DNA of 64,000 bases from JACOMS01 sp964352785 (GTDB taxonomy: Bacteria > Pseudomonadota > Alphaproteobacteria > Caulobacterales > Maricaulaceae), in NCBI GenBank assembly GCA_964352785.1, contig CAYGTI010000007.1, positions 84,618 through 148,617 on the forward strand, in the 5' to 3' direction. The translations under genes and the position numbers were made by a program. Shown in pieces: positions 44,197 through 53,358 of the stretch (positions within the stretch are counted from its first letter, which is position 1; each line of letters begins with the position of its first letter). Below the pieces are notes generated by a model. The model had not been told where the DNA came from, did not search any database, and worked only from the letters and a program-made list of their open reading frames with translations.

Positions 44197-44324
44197 GATA
44201 ATCCTCCCTTGCTTTGCGGCGTATGTAGCAAAAACCAAGATGATTGTTTTATCAATTTGATTGTTATTTATTATATTATTCGTATAAATGATCTATATTA
44301 TTTAATATATTCGGAAATTTTACT
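44197..44324. promoter_or_regulatory. AT-rich divergent promoter region of ald and lrp-type gene
   Basis: 128 nt, strongly AT-rich (ATTTATTATATTATTCGTAT and TATTATTTAATATATTC). It fits the degenerate AT-rich sites bound by Lrp/AsnC proteins and probably contains both promoters. Confidence 0.55.
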
Positions 44325-44789
44325 ATGATTGATGCCATTGACCGTAAAATACTTGTCGCCCTGCAAGACAATTGCCGCAGACCGATTTCAGAGACAGCCG
44401 ACATAGTCGGCCTCTCGACCTCGGCGTGTCATCGCCGCATCGGCCTGCTCGAAGACCGGGGCATTATTGAGCGTTACGCTGCGCGCCTGAACGGAGAGAA
44501 GCTTGGCTATAATATGACGTTCTATGTGGAAGTCACCCTTGAGGGTCAGTCAGAAGCAATCCTGTCGGCCTTCGAAAAAGCAGCCCTTGCGCGACCCGAA
44601 GTTTTGGAATGTCATTTGATGACAGGAAATGCAGATTACCTGATCAAAGTCGCCGCGCCCAACACCAAGGATTATGAACGGCTCTATCGCCGCACAATCT
44701 CATCTCTGCCGCACGTCAGCCGTATTCAGTCTTCGCTTGTCATGAAAACGGTCAAACGCTGGCGCGGCTATCCGCCCAACTTGCTTTAG
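44325..44789 (+). CDS. Lrp/AsnC-family regulator
   Basis: 154 residues: N-terminal HTH (DAIDRKILVALQDNCRRPISETADIVGLSTSACHRRIGLLEDRGIIERYAARL) and the C-terminal RAM/ACT-like ligand domain (VLECHLMTGNADYLIKVAAP). Divergent from ald, so it is likely the alanine-responsive activator of alanine catabolism. Its last bases overlap the convergent COQ9 gene. Confidence 0.93.
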   Translation: MIDAIDRKILVALQDNCRRPISETADIVGLSTSACHRRIGLLEDRGIIERYAARLNGEKLGYNMTFYVEVTLEGQSEAILSAFEKAALARPEVLECHLMTGNADYLIKVAAPNTKDYERLYRRTISSLPHVSRIQSSLVMKTVKRWRGYPPNLL

Positions 44790-45463
44790 CGTGCTCTACG
44801 GCGTCTGCGGTGCGTCCCATAACGTAAGCGTCCGAGTACCTCTGCTGGATTAGGAAAATCCTCTGTACGCTTTTTGAAGTCCCACTTTGCTTTCTCAAAC
44901 GACATCACATTTTGAATGCGCGCGTCTAGGAATGCCCGCGCATCTGCTTTGTCCATTTCGCCGTCAGACAGCCACGATAAAAGCGACGTGCCAATAACGC
45001 CAGACAGAATAGCGCGTTTGGAGTAATAATTACTGTCCGTGCTGGTATCACCAATTGCCCGCCAAATCGTATCTGCACTGGCCCACAGCTGCGCGGCGGC
45101 TTGCGCGGCGCTGCCGGGAAGTGACAAACGCGAGAGCGCGCGGCGCGCGGCTTCTTCGTGCGGGCCGATAGCCTCAAGACGCGCTAAAACCCCAGCTGTG
45201 ACTTTATCACGTATGCGCATGGACGGAAGATCAAGCTCCGCCAGATACGCGGCGGTTTGGTCATCCATGAGGCCAGACCAATAGCGGATAAGCTCAAGCG
45301 CGCCGCCGGGGAAATACAGCTCTTCAGCGCCGTCAGGAAGTTTGGCGTCCCTCACCGCAAGTCGTAAGCTTTTTGATGTCCAGCCTTCAAACGGCACATG
45401 CTTCAAAGCCGCGTCAAATATGGCGCGGCGGGCTAGCTCAGACGGGTTTTGTGTATCGCTCAT
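44786..45463 (-). CDS. COQ9-family protein (ubiquinone biosynthesis)
   Basis: 225 residues. TetR-like helical fold with COQ9 signature: RAIFDAALKHVPFEGWTSKSLRLAVRDAKLP at the N-terminus, ELIRYWSGLMDDQ, the lipid-binding DTIWRAIGDTSTDSNYYSKRAILSGVIGTSLLSWL. COQ9 binds lipids and helps COQ7-type hydroxylation of demethoxyubiquinone in mitochondria; it is restricted to alphaproteobacteria and eukaryotes. Basic C-terminus RRRRRAR. Confidence 0.93.
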   Translation of the reverse strand: MSDTQNPSELARRAIFDAALKHVPFEGWTSKSLRLAVRDAKLPDGAEELYFPGGALELIRYWSGLMDDQTAAYLAELDLPSMRIRDKVTAGVLARLEAIGPHEEAARRALSRLSLPGSAAQAAAQLWASADTIWRAIGDTSTDSNYYSKRAILSGVIGTSLLSWLSDGEMDKADARAFLDARIQNVMSFEKAKWDFKKRTEDFPNPAEVLGRLRYGTHRRRRRAR

Positions 45464-45497
45464 ACCCCTTATATAGGCGCGTTAGACCTCAAAGTCA

Positions 45498-46880
45498 CTA
45501 AGCGGGCTTGCGGCGAAAAATCACGCGCATGAACCAATCTTTGACGCCTTTAACGCCTGCGCCCGACAGTACCCCGTACTGGAAAATACGTCCTGCGATC
45601 CAAATAACGCCTATGGACACAATGAATAAAAAGAACGCCGACAAAGTGAGTTCCCACCACGGCGGATCAGATGGCAAGCGTGCAATTGATGCAAACGGCG
45701 TGCTAATCGGGAACCAAGCAGCAAACGTCAAAAGAGGCGAGTCCGGTGAATTTAGCCCTAAGGGTACAACTAAAACGCAAGATGTCAGCACCAACATGAT
45801 CGGCGTTGTTAACGTTTGCGCGTCCTGCATCGACTCGGCCAGCGCGCCGAGTGCAATGAATAGCGAGCCGTAAAAGATATACCCCAAAATCAGGAAAATG
45901 ATAAAGAAGATCACGAGCTTCGGCGTAAACGCTTGGGTCAGTCCCGCCGCAACTTCGGGGTCACCGTTAAACATCAACCAGACGACAAAGGCCGCGCCCG
46001 TCAACAGATAAGGTGCCATCGCAGCAAGCGTCAATGCAGCCACACCGATTAGCTTGCCAAGCAAAATTTCTGAAAACCGCGTCGAGGCCAGCATCATTTC
46101 CATCAATTTGTTGAGCTTCTCTTCCAACATTGAGGTGAGCAACATATAAGAACCGGAAAAGACCGTCAGCCATAAAATTCCGGCAAGTATTACGGCCACC
46201 ATAAACGGAATACGGTCAGTAATCGTGACGGCTTGACTGGAGACATCTCCCGTTGCCGCTTTGGTGGGATCAAATGCATTGATTGATACACGCTCTTTGC
46301 GCGCATCCGCCAGCCCCTCGGGCGTCAGGCCCCCACTTGAAAGATAATTCCGTGTGGCGCGGTCTCTAAAGTAACGTTTGGCCGCATCCTTGACCAAATC
46401 ACTGTTAATGTTGGGCGACCAATAATTGACATTCAGCGCTGCATCGCGCTCATAAATGTGCAAAACACCGGAAAGTTTTACGCTGTCTCCTTTGTGATCC
46501 GCTCTTGCATCACCTTTCAAATAGGCTTGCAGGGCCTCCATGGTTTGTGCAGGCGGCTCGAGGAAAACTGTTTTACCCGAGGAGGTGACTTCAGGCATGA
46601 CAACATTATCTGGCAGCATGCCCTCCGGGATTTGCGGCGGAGCATTTTGCGCAACAAATATGTCTATAATACCGGCTTTATGATCGCCCGTTTCATCTAA
46701 AATGACCTCATAGCGAATAGGCTCAACATCAAAATCGAGCGTGGCGGCAAAAAAGCCGAGGCCGCCAAAAATAAACGGCATGAAAAAGGAAATCCAAAAC
46801 CCCCATGTCTTGATATAACCGAGAAAATCCCGGCGCGCGATCAGATAGACACGGCGCATATTCACAGAAGGAATTTTCAT
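45498..46880 (-). CDS. ABC-2 type exporter permease (NatB-like)
   Basis: 460 residues: N-terminal membrane helix (WGFWISFFMPFIFGGLGFFAATL), a large extracytoplasmic domain (about 45-230), then five helices. The conserved GSYMLLTSMLEEKLNKLMEMMLAS coupling element is typical of NatB/ABC-2 permeases. Its ATG overlaps the stop of the ATPase gene. Substrate unknown; homologues export Na+ or peptides. Confidence 0.9.
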   Translation of the reverse strand: MKIPSVNMRRVYLIARRDFLGYIKTWGFWISFFMPFIFGGLGFFAATLDFDVEPIRYEVILDETGDHKAGIIDIFVAQNAPPQIPEGMLPDNVVMPEVTSSGKTVFLEPPAQTMEALQAYLKGDARADHKGDSVKLSGVLHIYERDAALNVNYWSPNINSDLVKDAAKRYFRDRATRNYLSSGGLTPEGLADARKERVSINAFDPTKAATGDVSSQAVTITDRIPFMVAVILAGILWLTVFSGSYMLLTSMLEEKLNKLMEMMLASTRFSEILLGKLIGVAALTLAAMAPYLLTGAAFVVWLMFNGDPEVAAGLTQAFTPKLVIFFIIFLILGYIFYGSLFIALGALAESMQDAQTLTTPIMLVLTSCVLVVPLGLNSPDSPLLTFAAWFPISTPFASIARLPSDPPWWELTLSAFFLFIVSIGVIWIAGRIFQYGVLSGAGVKGVKDWFMRVIFRRKPA

Positions 46881-47806
46881 TGTTCAGCCTTCATTTTTTC
46901 AGCGGCGTCCTGCCCAACCATGGCCACGAAAGCTTCGTGCAGGGTCGGATTTTTCGGCTCAAAGCGGCTCAGTTTAATCTTACGGCTCACGCAGGCTTCG
47001 AGGATGGTTTGCGTATCAGCCCCGTCATTAAGGACAATCGACAACGTCCCGTCCTTGCGGCGCTCCAGCGTCTTGGCAAAACCTTCCATCACGCCCGTCA
47101 AGCTCTCATCCTCTGACCCAACAACCAACCGCCGGGGCGCTTTGGCCAATGCAGCCTCTGTCGAGCCGTCAAAGACTTTCTCCCCGCCGGACATCAGGAT
47201 AATACGGTCACAAAGCCGCTCGGCATGTTCCATGACATGGGTCGAGAAAATGATCGTGCGGCCGCGCTCCGCGATCTCGCGCACCATATTTTCGAGCACT
47301 TGCTGATTAACAGGGTCAAGGCCTGAGAAAGGCTCGTCCAGAATATAAAATTCAGGGTCATGAGCGATCGCGGCCAAGAGCTGTACTTTCTGCGCCATGC
47401 CCTTGGACATGTCTTTGTTCTTCTTGCGCCGGGCTTCGCTCAAACCGTATTTAATCAAAAGCTCGTCCGCCAAACGAAAAGCCTCCCGCCCGTGCAAACC
47501 ATTAAGGCGCGCCATATGCGCCACAGATTCGCGGGCGGTTTGCTTTTTATAAAGACCCCGTTCTTCAGGTAAAAACCCGATGCGGCCAAAGGCATGCGGG
47601 CCGGGAGCTTGGCCAAAGAGCGACACTGAGCCCGTATCAGGCTTGATCAAGCCCAGCGCCATACGTAGCGTCGTCGTTTTGCCCGCACCGTTAGGGCCAA
47701 GAAAGCCGATGATTTCACCAGGGCTGACTGTGAAAGACACATCTTTCACAGCGGGCTTTCCCGCGAAGCTTTTGGAAATATTATCGAGTGAAAGTGGTGA
47801 GGTCAT
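46877..47806 (-). CDS. ABC transporter ATP-binding protein (NatA-like)
   Basis: 309 residues: Walker A GPNGAGKTT, signature region DMSKGMAQKVQLLAAIAHDP (an MSKGMAQK variant of LSGGQ), Walker B FYILDEPFSGLDP and H-loop FSTHVMEHAE. The C-terminal DUF4162-like extension (about 235-309) is typical of NatA-type ABC-2 ATPases. It forms a two-gene exporter with the overlapping permease. Confidence 0.93.
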   Translation of the reverse strand: MTSPLSLDNISKSFAGKPAVKDVSFTVSPGEIIGFLGPNGAGKTTTLRMALGLIKPDTGSVSLFGQAPGPHAFGRIGFLPEERGLYKKQTARESVAHMARLNGLHGREAFRLADELLIKYGLSEARRKKNKDMSKGMAQKVQLLAAIAHDPEFYILDEPFSGLDPVNQQVLENMVREIAERGRTIIFSTHVMEHAERLCDRIILMSGGEKVFDGSTEAALAKAPRRLVVGSEDESLTGVMEGFAKTLERRKDGTLSIVLNDGADTQTILEACVSRKIKLSRFEPKNPTLHEAFVAMVGQDAAEKMKAEQ

Positions 47807-48012
47807 GGACGCAATCTATGGCTGATTTGCGCCCCCGGTTAAAGCAAAGAGTCTAGCGTTTTGTAAACTTTTCTAAGGCTGTGACAATATACCGATTTAT
47901 GCATGAACCGTGTTAAACATTCGGTTGAGAGAGCTCTCACAGAAATCCCCTTCACTCTTGACTAAAATCAGCCATGGGGTATGGCCCCAATTCAGAATTT
48001 AAGGAGCTTATG

Positions 48013-49833
48013 ATGCACGCTTATCGTACTCATACTTGCGGGCAGCTTCGCGCAGCCCATGCCGGGGAAACCGTCAAATTATCCGGATGGATCCATAATA
48101 AACGTGAGCACGCAAATGCCTTGTTCGTAGAATTGCGCGACCATTACGGTATTTCGCAAGTTGTGGTTTATCCCGTTGCAGCCTTTTACGAAGACATTAA
48201 ACGCGCGACCAAAGAAACAGTCATCACTGTCACGGGTCAAGTTTTGGCGCGCGACGCTGAAGCCGTGAACCCCAAAATGGCTACTGGAGAGATTGAACTA
48301 CGCGCAGATGAGCTCATTATCGAAAGTCCCGCTGATCCGCTTCCGCTTCCCGTTCAAGGCGAGGCAGATTATCCCGAAGAAATTCGTCTCAAGCACCGTT
48401 ATCTTGATCTGCGCCGCGAGACTTTGCACAAAAACATCATCATGCGCGGACAGATTATCAACTCCCTTCGCCGCCGCATGATTGACGGAGGCTTTACTGA
48501 GTTTCAAACGCCGATCTTAACAGCCAGTTCGCCGGAAGGCGCGCGGGACTTCTTGGTGCCTTCACGCCTGAACCCCGGACAGTTTTACGCTCTACCGCAA
48601 GCGCCGCAGCAATTTAAACAGCTTATCATGGTGGCAGGGTTTGATAGATACTTCCAAATCGCGCCCTGTTTCCGCGACGAAGATGCCCGCGCCGACCGCT
48701 CCCCGGGTGAGTTCTATCAACTCGATATCGAGATGAGCTTTGTCACCCAAGAAGACGTTTTCAATGCCATTGAGCCTGTCATGGCGGGCGTATTTGAAGA
48801 ATTCGCGGGCGAGCGCACAGTTGAAACACCGTTTGCGCGTATTCCGTATAAAGAATCGATGGAAAAATATGGCTCGGACAAACCGGATCTGCGTATTCCG
48901 TTTGAGCTGTCGGATGTGTCAGAGTTTTTCACAGACGAGTCGAAAACCGGCTTTGGTATTTTTGCCAAAATCACCAAAGGCGGCGGCAAAGTTATCGCTA
49001 TCCCTGCTCCGAAAGCTGCGGCCACGCAATCTCGGAAATTCTTCGATAATTTCGATAAGTGGGCCAAAAAAGAAATGCAAGCCCCTGGCCTTGGCTATGC
49101 GCGTCTGTCTGAAGGCGACGAAGGCGGCGTGAAATCACAAGACCCTGTGCTTAAAAACTTTGACCCTGCACACCTGAAGGCGCTCCTAGATCATATGGGC
49201 CTTGAGTCAGGCGATGGTGTCTTTTTCTCTGCGGGCAAATCCGGCGACGCTTACAAACTCGCGGGCGCGGCGCGTAACGAGATTGCCAAGCAACTTGACC
49301 TCATTGACGAGAGCGTCTTTCGCTTTTGCTGGATTGTCGATTTCCCGATGTATGAATGGGACGAAGATAATAAAAAGGTCGATTTTTCGCACAACCCGTT
49401 CTCTATGCCACAAGGCGGAATGGACGTTTTAGAGACCGCCGATACCGTTGAAAAACAACTCGATATTCTCGCCTATCAATATGACATTGTCTGTAACGGT
49501 GTTGAACTTTCTTCGGGCGCGATCCGAAACCACAAACCTGATACGATGTACAAAGCTTTTGAAATCGCGGGTTACGGCCCCGAAGTGGTCGATGACAAAT
49601 TTGCGGGCATGATCAACGCGTTTAAACACGGCGCGCCGCCCCACGGCGGGATCGCTCCGGGTGTTGACCGCATCGTCATGCTGCTGGCGGGCGCTCAAAA
49701 TATCCGCGAAGTGATCTTGTTCCCCATGAACGGCCAAGCGCAAGACTTGATGATGAACGCTCCGGGCGCGGCTGATCCCGCGCAACTCAAAGAGCTGCAT
49801 CTAAAACTTGTCCCGGTGGACGATAAAAAATAA
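48013..49833 (+). CDS. aspS: Aspartate-tRNA(Asp/Asn) ligase
   Basis: 606 residues from the second of two adjacent ATGs; AGGAG is 6 nt upstream of it. Anticodon-binding OB fold (KLSGWIHNKREHANALFVELRDHYG), motif 2 FRDEDARADRSPGEFYQLDIEMSF, the bacterial GAD insertion (about 290-420) and motif 3 GIAPGVDRIVMLLAG. Probably non-discriminating, as in many alphaproteobacteria that lack AsnRS; this depends on gatCAB elsewhere. A bidirectional terminator follows. Confidence 0.96.
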   Translation: MHAYRTHTCGQLRAAHAGETVKLSGWIHNKREHANALFVELRDHYGISQVVVYPVAAFYEDIKRATKETVITVTGQVLARDAEAVNPKMATGEIELRADELIIESPADPLPLPVQGEADYPEEIRLKHRYLDLRRETLHKNIIMRGQIINSLRRRMIDGGFTEFQTPILTASSPEGARDFLVPSRLNPGQFYALPQAPQQFKQLIMVAGFDRYFQIAPCFRDEDARADRSPGEFYQLDIEMSFVTQEDVFNAIEPVMAGVFEEFAGERTVETPFARIPYKESMEKYGSDKPDLRIPFELSDVSEFFTDESKTGFGIFAKITKGGGKVIAIPAPKAAATQSRKFFDNFDKWAKKEMQAPGLGYARLSEGDEGGVKSQDPVLKNFDPAHLKALLDHMGLESGDGVFFSAGKSGDAYKLAGAARNEIAKQLDLIDESVFRFCWIVDFPMYEWDEDNKKVDFSHNPFSMPQGGMDVLETADTVEKQLDILAYQYDIVCNGVELSSGAIRNHKPDTMYKAFEIAGYGPEVVDDKFAGMINAFKHGAPPHGGIAPGVDRIVMLLAGAQNIREVILFPMNGQAQDLMMNAPGAADPAQLKELHLKLVPVDDKK

Positions 49834-49839
49834 TCACTC

Positions 49840-49866
49840 TCATTCCGGGTCGAGCCCGGAATGACA
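49840..49866. repeat. Short palindrome (half-element of the TGTCA repeat family)
   Basis: TCATTCCGGG TCGAG CCCGGAATGA: 10-bp perfect arms, followed by CA. It matches one end of the longer palindromic repeats and lies 7 nt after the aspS stop. Confidence 0.7.
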
Positions 49867-49872
49867 GCCCAT

Positions 49873-49899
49873 AAAAAAGCGCGGTCAAAGCCGCGCTTT
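49873..49899. terminator. Bidirectional rho-independent terminator
   Basis: AAAGCGCGG / CCGCGCTTT 9-bp stem with 6-nt loop, a T-rich tail on the right (for aspS) and an A-run on the left, giving U on the minus strand (for the M2 peptidase gene). Confidence 0.88.
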
Positions 49900-49922
49900 C
49901 CTTTATAAATCTGACTGCAAAC

Positions 49923-51833
49923 TTACCAGCCGCAGGTTTTTCCCGCGTTCTCTTTTTCCAAATGTGCCATCACGGGTTGGAAATACTCTAGGATCGCAGA
50001 GCCGTCCATGTCGCGGGTGCCGGTAAAGGCCTCCAGCGCGTCGGGCCATGGCTTGGATGAGCCCATCTCCATCATGGCGTTAAAACGCTCACCCACCTCT
50101 TTGTTGCCATAGATTGAGCACTGGTGCAGCGGTCCTGCATGTCCGGCCATATCACATGCCGCTTTGTGGAACTGAAACTGCAAAATATGCGCGAGGAAAT
50201 AACGCATGTAAGGCGTATTACCCGGAATGTGATATTTCGCGCCCGGATCAAAGGCATTTGCGGGGCGATCCCCCGGTGCCCGAAGGCCCTGATATTTTTC
50301 GCGAAGTTCCCACCAACCTTTGTTGTAATCCTCAGGTGCATATTCGCCGCTAAAGACCTTCCAGCGCCATTGGTCGACCATCAGGCCAAACGGTAGGAAC
50401 GCGACCTTGTCCATGGCTTGGCGCATCAGCATGTCCAAGTCCGCGTTTGCGCTTGGGATATCTTTTTCGTCGAGTAAACCAACTTTGACCAGATAATCGG
50501 GCGTAATCGACAGCGCAATCATATCGCCAATGGCTTCGTGGAAGCCGTCATTCGCGCCGTCCTTATAGAAGATAGATTGGTTCTTATAGGCGCGTTGATA
50601 GAAATTGTGACCCAGTTCGTGATGTATTGTCACGAAATCTTCGCCATCTTTCTTGATGCACATTTTGATGCGGATATCATCCAGATTGTCGATATCCCAC
50701 GCGGACGCATGGCAGACCACATCGCGGTCTTTGGGTTTAAGGAACAGTGAGCGATTCCAAAATGTTTCGGGCAGTTCAGCGAAACCGAGCGACGTGAAAA
50801 ATTGCTCGCCAATTTCGACCATTTTCTTTTCATCCCAGCCCGCATCTTCCAGAAGCTGCGTGACATCAACACCCGCTTCAACGCCTTCGGGCTGTACCAT
50901 ATCGTATATATTGCCCCAGGATTGCCCCCACATATTACCCAGCAAATCCGCCCGGATAGGCTGATCCAGCGGCGCAACCTCGTCGCCATATTGCTCATTC
51001 AGTTCCGAGCGAACATAACAATGAAGTTGATCATATAGCGGTTTGACCTGTCCCCAAAGGCGGTCGGCTTCTTTGGTAAAATCATCCGCAGGCATATCGT
51101 AACCTGCCCGCCAAAGATTCCCGGCATCCGCATAGCCGAGCTCTTTTGCGCCTTCATTGATAATTTCGACCATGCGGGCATAGTCGGCCTTCATCGGCGG
51201 CGAGACTTGACGCCACGCTTCCCATACAGCTTTAAGTTCCTTGGGGTCACGTGATTTTGCGATAATGTCCGAGAGCGCGCCGAGCGGCAGAACACCGTCA
51301 GGGTAGGTCTCATAAAGTGAAGCAAATTGGGGGTCTTTAGATTTATATTTAAACTTCCCTTTTCCGTATTTGGAATTCAAGTCGGTCATGATCTTGGATA
51401 GCTCTTTTGCGGCGCCGGGCTTTTCCGGTGCCGGGAAATCACTACCGCGTTTGAGGCCGTCCATCTTGCGCGCCATGTCCGGCGGTAAGGTTAAATCATT
51501 AAACCGTTTGGCTTGATTGGCGAGGCGTGTCGATAACAGCGCGCCTTCTGCGCCGACTTTGGCTGCGAGTGCATCTGTGTCATCCGTAATGAAATTTGCG
51601 TTGATCCAGTAAACCCGGCCCGCATATTCAGAGAGTTCTGTAACCTCTTTTTCAGCAGCGGCTAAAAACTCTTTGGCTTCCTGCAGGGTCGCCGGAGCAT
51701 CTGCTTTCACAGTTTGCGATGAGGGGGCATCCGTTTGAGCGGGTTTAGACGCGGGCGCATCAGTTGCGGGTTGTGAGCAGGCCGCTAGGCCTATAACTGC
51801 GGCACTGGCCGCGACAAGAAGAACATTGCGCAT
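49923..51833 (-). CDS. M2-family peptidyl-dipeptidase lipoprotein (ACE-like)
   Basis: 636 residues. Lipoprotein signal with lipobox LAAC (Cys about 19), a Ser/Pro/Asp-rich linker, then the peptidase M2 domain: zinc site TIHHELGHNFYQ, downstream FHEAIGDMIALS (third ligand Glu), and RAPGDRPANAFDPGAKYHIPGNTPYMRYFLAHILQFQFH, the conserved substrate-binding end. It releases dipeptides from peptide C-termini in the periplasm. Another lipoprotein peptidase is at 7.7-9.6 kb. Confidence 0.94.
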   Translation of the reverse strand: MRNVLLVAASAAVIGLAACSQPATDAPASKPAQTDAPSSQTVKADAPATLQEAKEFLAAAEKEVTELSEYAGRVYWINANFITDDTDALAAKVGAEGALLSTRLANQAKRFNDLTLPPDMARKMDGLKRGSDFPAPEKPGAAKELSKIMTDLNSKYGKGKFKYKSKDPQFASLYETYPDGVLPLGALSDIIAKSRDPKELKAVWEAWRQVSPPMKADYARMVEIINEGAKELGYADAGNLWRAGYDMPADDFTKEADRLWGQVKPLYDQLHCYVRSELNEQYGDEVAPLDQPIRADLLGNMWGQSWGNIYDMVQPEGVEAGVDVTQLLEDAGWDEKKMVEIGEQFFTSLGFAELPETFWNRSLFLKPKDRDVVCHASAWDIDNLDDIRIKMCIKKDGEDFVTIHHELGHNFYQRAYKNQSIFYKDGANDGFHEAIGDMIALSITPDYLVKVGLLDEKDIPSANADLDMLMRQAMDKVAFLPFGLMVDQWRWKVFSGEYAPEDYNKGWWELREKYQGLRAPGDRPANAFDPGAKYHIPGNTPYMRYFLAHILQFQFHKAACDMAGHAGPLHQCSIYGNKEVGERFNAMMEMGSSKPWPDALEAFTGTRDMDGSAILEYFQPVMAHLEKENAGKTCGW

Positions 51834-51964
51834 TAAGAGTTTTCCCCTATTTCTATTTAAATCTAGAATGTTAGGTCTATTGGTAAACATAGTTAATCTG
51901 CCGTCAAGTCGGGCTTACACTCGGGAGGCCAATTTATGCGCCTTACGCGTCAAAGGGTATCATT

Positions 51965-52966
51965 ATGAGCGAAAAATGCGGTCTTCTCCTTGTCAATTTA
52001 GGCTCGCCCGATGCACCGACCGCCAAGGACGTGCGCACGTACCTATTTGAGTTTTTACATGATTACCGGGTTATCGATACCAACCGCTGGCTATGGTGCC
52101 CGATATTACACGGTATTATCTTGCGGGTACGCCCGGGCCGCTCAGCGCGGAATTATGCCAAAATTTGGCATTTACCCGAGGGTGATGTTAAGCTGGGCAC
52201 CGAGGCCCCTTTGGTGCGGATTACGCGGGAGCAAGCGGGCGCAGTTCAGACTATCTTGGGCGAGAACGTTATCGTTGATGTTGCTATGCGGTACGGTAAC
52301 CCGTCCATTGGGCTTGGCTTTGATCGGCTGATGGCCATGGGCTGTACGCGCATTGCCGTGCTCCCACTCTATCCGCAATTTGCTGGAGCCACCACAGCCT
52401 CTGTCTATGACGGCGTGGCCAAAGCCCTCAAGAAGCGCCCCAATGTGCCCGAGCTGCGGTTCTTGCGCGATTACCATACAGACCCGGCCTATATCGCGGC
52501 GCTGGCGCGCTCCCTGCAAACCCAGATAGGTAAGCAAGGCTGGACGCCTAATGTCATTTTGGCGTCTTTCCACGGTCTTCCGCAAAGCTACGCAGACAAG
52601 GGCGACCCCTACCCACTAGAATGCGAGACTACGACAAAACTTCTGGCCGAAGCCCTACCCGACCTTGATATTCGCCTGACCTTCCAGTCGCGTTTTGGGC
52701 CCAAAAAATGGCTAACGCCCTATACGGATAAAACACTGGAACAGCTCGCCAAAGACGGCGTGAAAAATATCAGCGTGATTACTCCGGGCTTTGCGGCGGA
52801 CTGCCTTGAAACGCTTGAGGAAATTGACATGGAAGCGCGCGAGACATTCCTAGAGGCTGGCGGAGAGAACTTCTCTATGGTGCCTTGCCTAAACGCCGAC
52901 GCGGATCACATCGCGGTGCTCACACACCTTGCCAAAGAGCAACTTCTAAGCGGGTGGATAAATTAA
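51965..52966 (+). CDS. hemH: Ferrochelatase
   Basis: Inserts Fe(II) into protoporphyrin IX. 333 residues: GLLLVNLGSPDAPTAKDVRTYLFEFL, MRYGNPSI, VLPLYPQFAGATTASVYD, the catalytic SFHGLPQSYADKGDPY (active His) and FQSRFGPKKWLTPYTDKTLE. Length and motifs are normal. It is divergent from the M2 peptidase gene and convergent with ssrA. Confidence 0.96.
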   Translation: MSEKCGLLLVNLGSPDAPTAKDVRTYLFEFLHDYRVIDTNRWLWCPILHGIILRVRPGRSARNYAKIWHLPEGDVKLGTEAPLVRITREQAGAVQTILGENVIVDVAMRYGNPSIGLGFDRLMAMGCTRIAVLPLYPQFAGATTASVYDGVAKALKKRPNVPELRFLRDYHTDPAYIAALARSLQTQIGKQGWTPNVILASFHGLPQSYADKGDPYPLECETTTKLLAEALPDLDIRLTFQSRFGPKKWLTPYTDKTLEQLAKDGVKNISVITPGFAADCLETLEEIDMEARETFLEAGGENFSMVPCLNADADHIAVLTHLAKEQLLSGWIN

Positions 52967-52971
52967 GGAAA

Positions 52972-53295
52972 AGTGGGGGTTTCTGTTGCCAGCTACCCCC
53001 GAAGCCCGCCTAACCGTCTGAAGGGTTAGGAGTTAAAAGCGAGATGCTCGAACTGCTTACGCAGCTAGGGCAAACTCTTCAGTTGAATTGTCATTTGCAA
53101 TTACTGAAATTAGGCATTTAACGATACCTATCCGAACGAAAGCTAACATCTTTAGACGTCTGTCGATCCTATTTCGGCCCCATCAGAAAAACACACGTCC
53201 CTAAAAAAGCAGGAGAATGTGTTCTTGTGGTGGAGCCGCCGGGTACCGCCCCCGGGTCCAGTCCGTTTATTACATGCGCGTTTATCGTCATATCT
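52972..53295 (-). ncRNA. ssrA: Two-piece (circularly permuted) tmRNA
   Basis: Ribosome-rescue RNA of the alphaproteobacterial permuted type, read leftward. The acceptor piece comes first: T-arm GGACCCGGGGGCGGTACCCGG then GGCTCCACCA ending at 53228. An intervening segment of 46 nt follows, then the coding piece starting GGGGCCGAAATAGGATCGAC at 53181. GGGGCC pairs with GGCTCC to form the acceptor stem. The tag frame is at 53057-53098 and encodes ANDNSTEEFALAA then TAA. Downstream pseudoknot arms and a GGGGGT/ACCCCC hairpin with TTTT end it near 52972. Outer ends are approximate. Confidence 0.93.
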
Positions 53296-53300
53296 GGCAA

Positions 53301-53327
53301 GCCAGCCCCTTATTATATAAGGGCTGG
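53301..53327. terminator. Strong hairpin between Kazal-like gene and ssrA
   Basis: GCCAGCCCCTTAT / ATAAGGGCTGGC with one bulged C. No U-tract on either side, so it may end the upstream gene or shield the ssrA 5' end. Confidence 0.45.
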
Positions 53328-53358
53328 CGTATCACTATTCAATGAAGAAAACGTCGTA

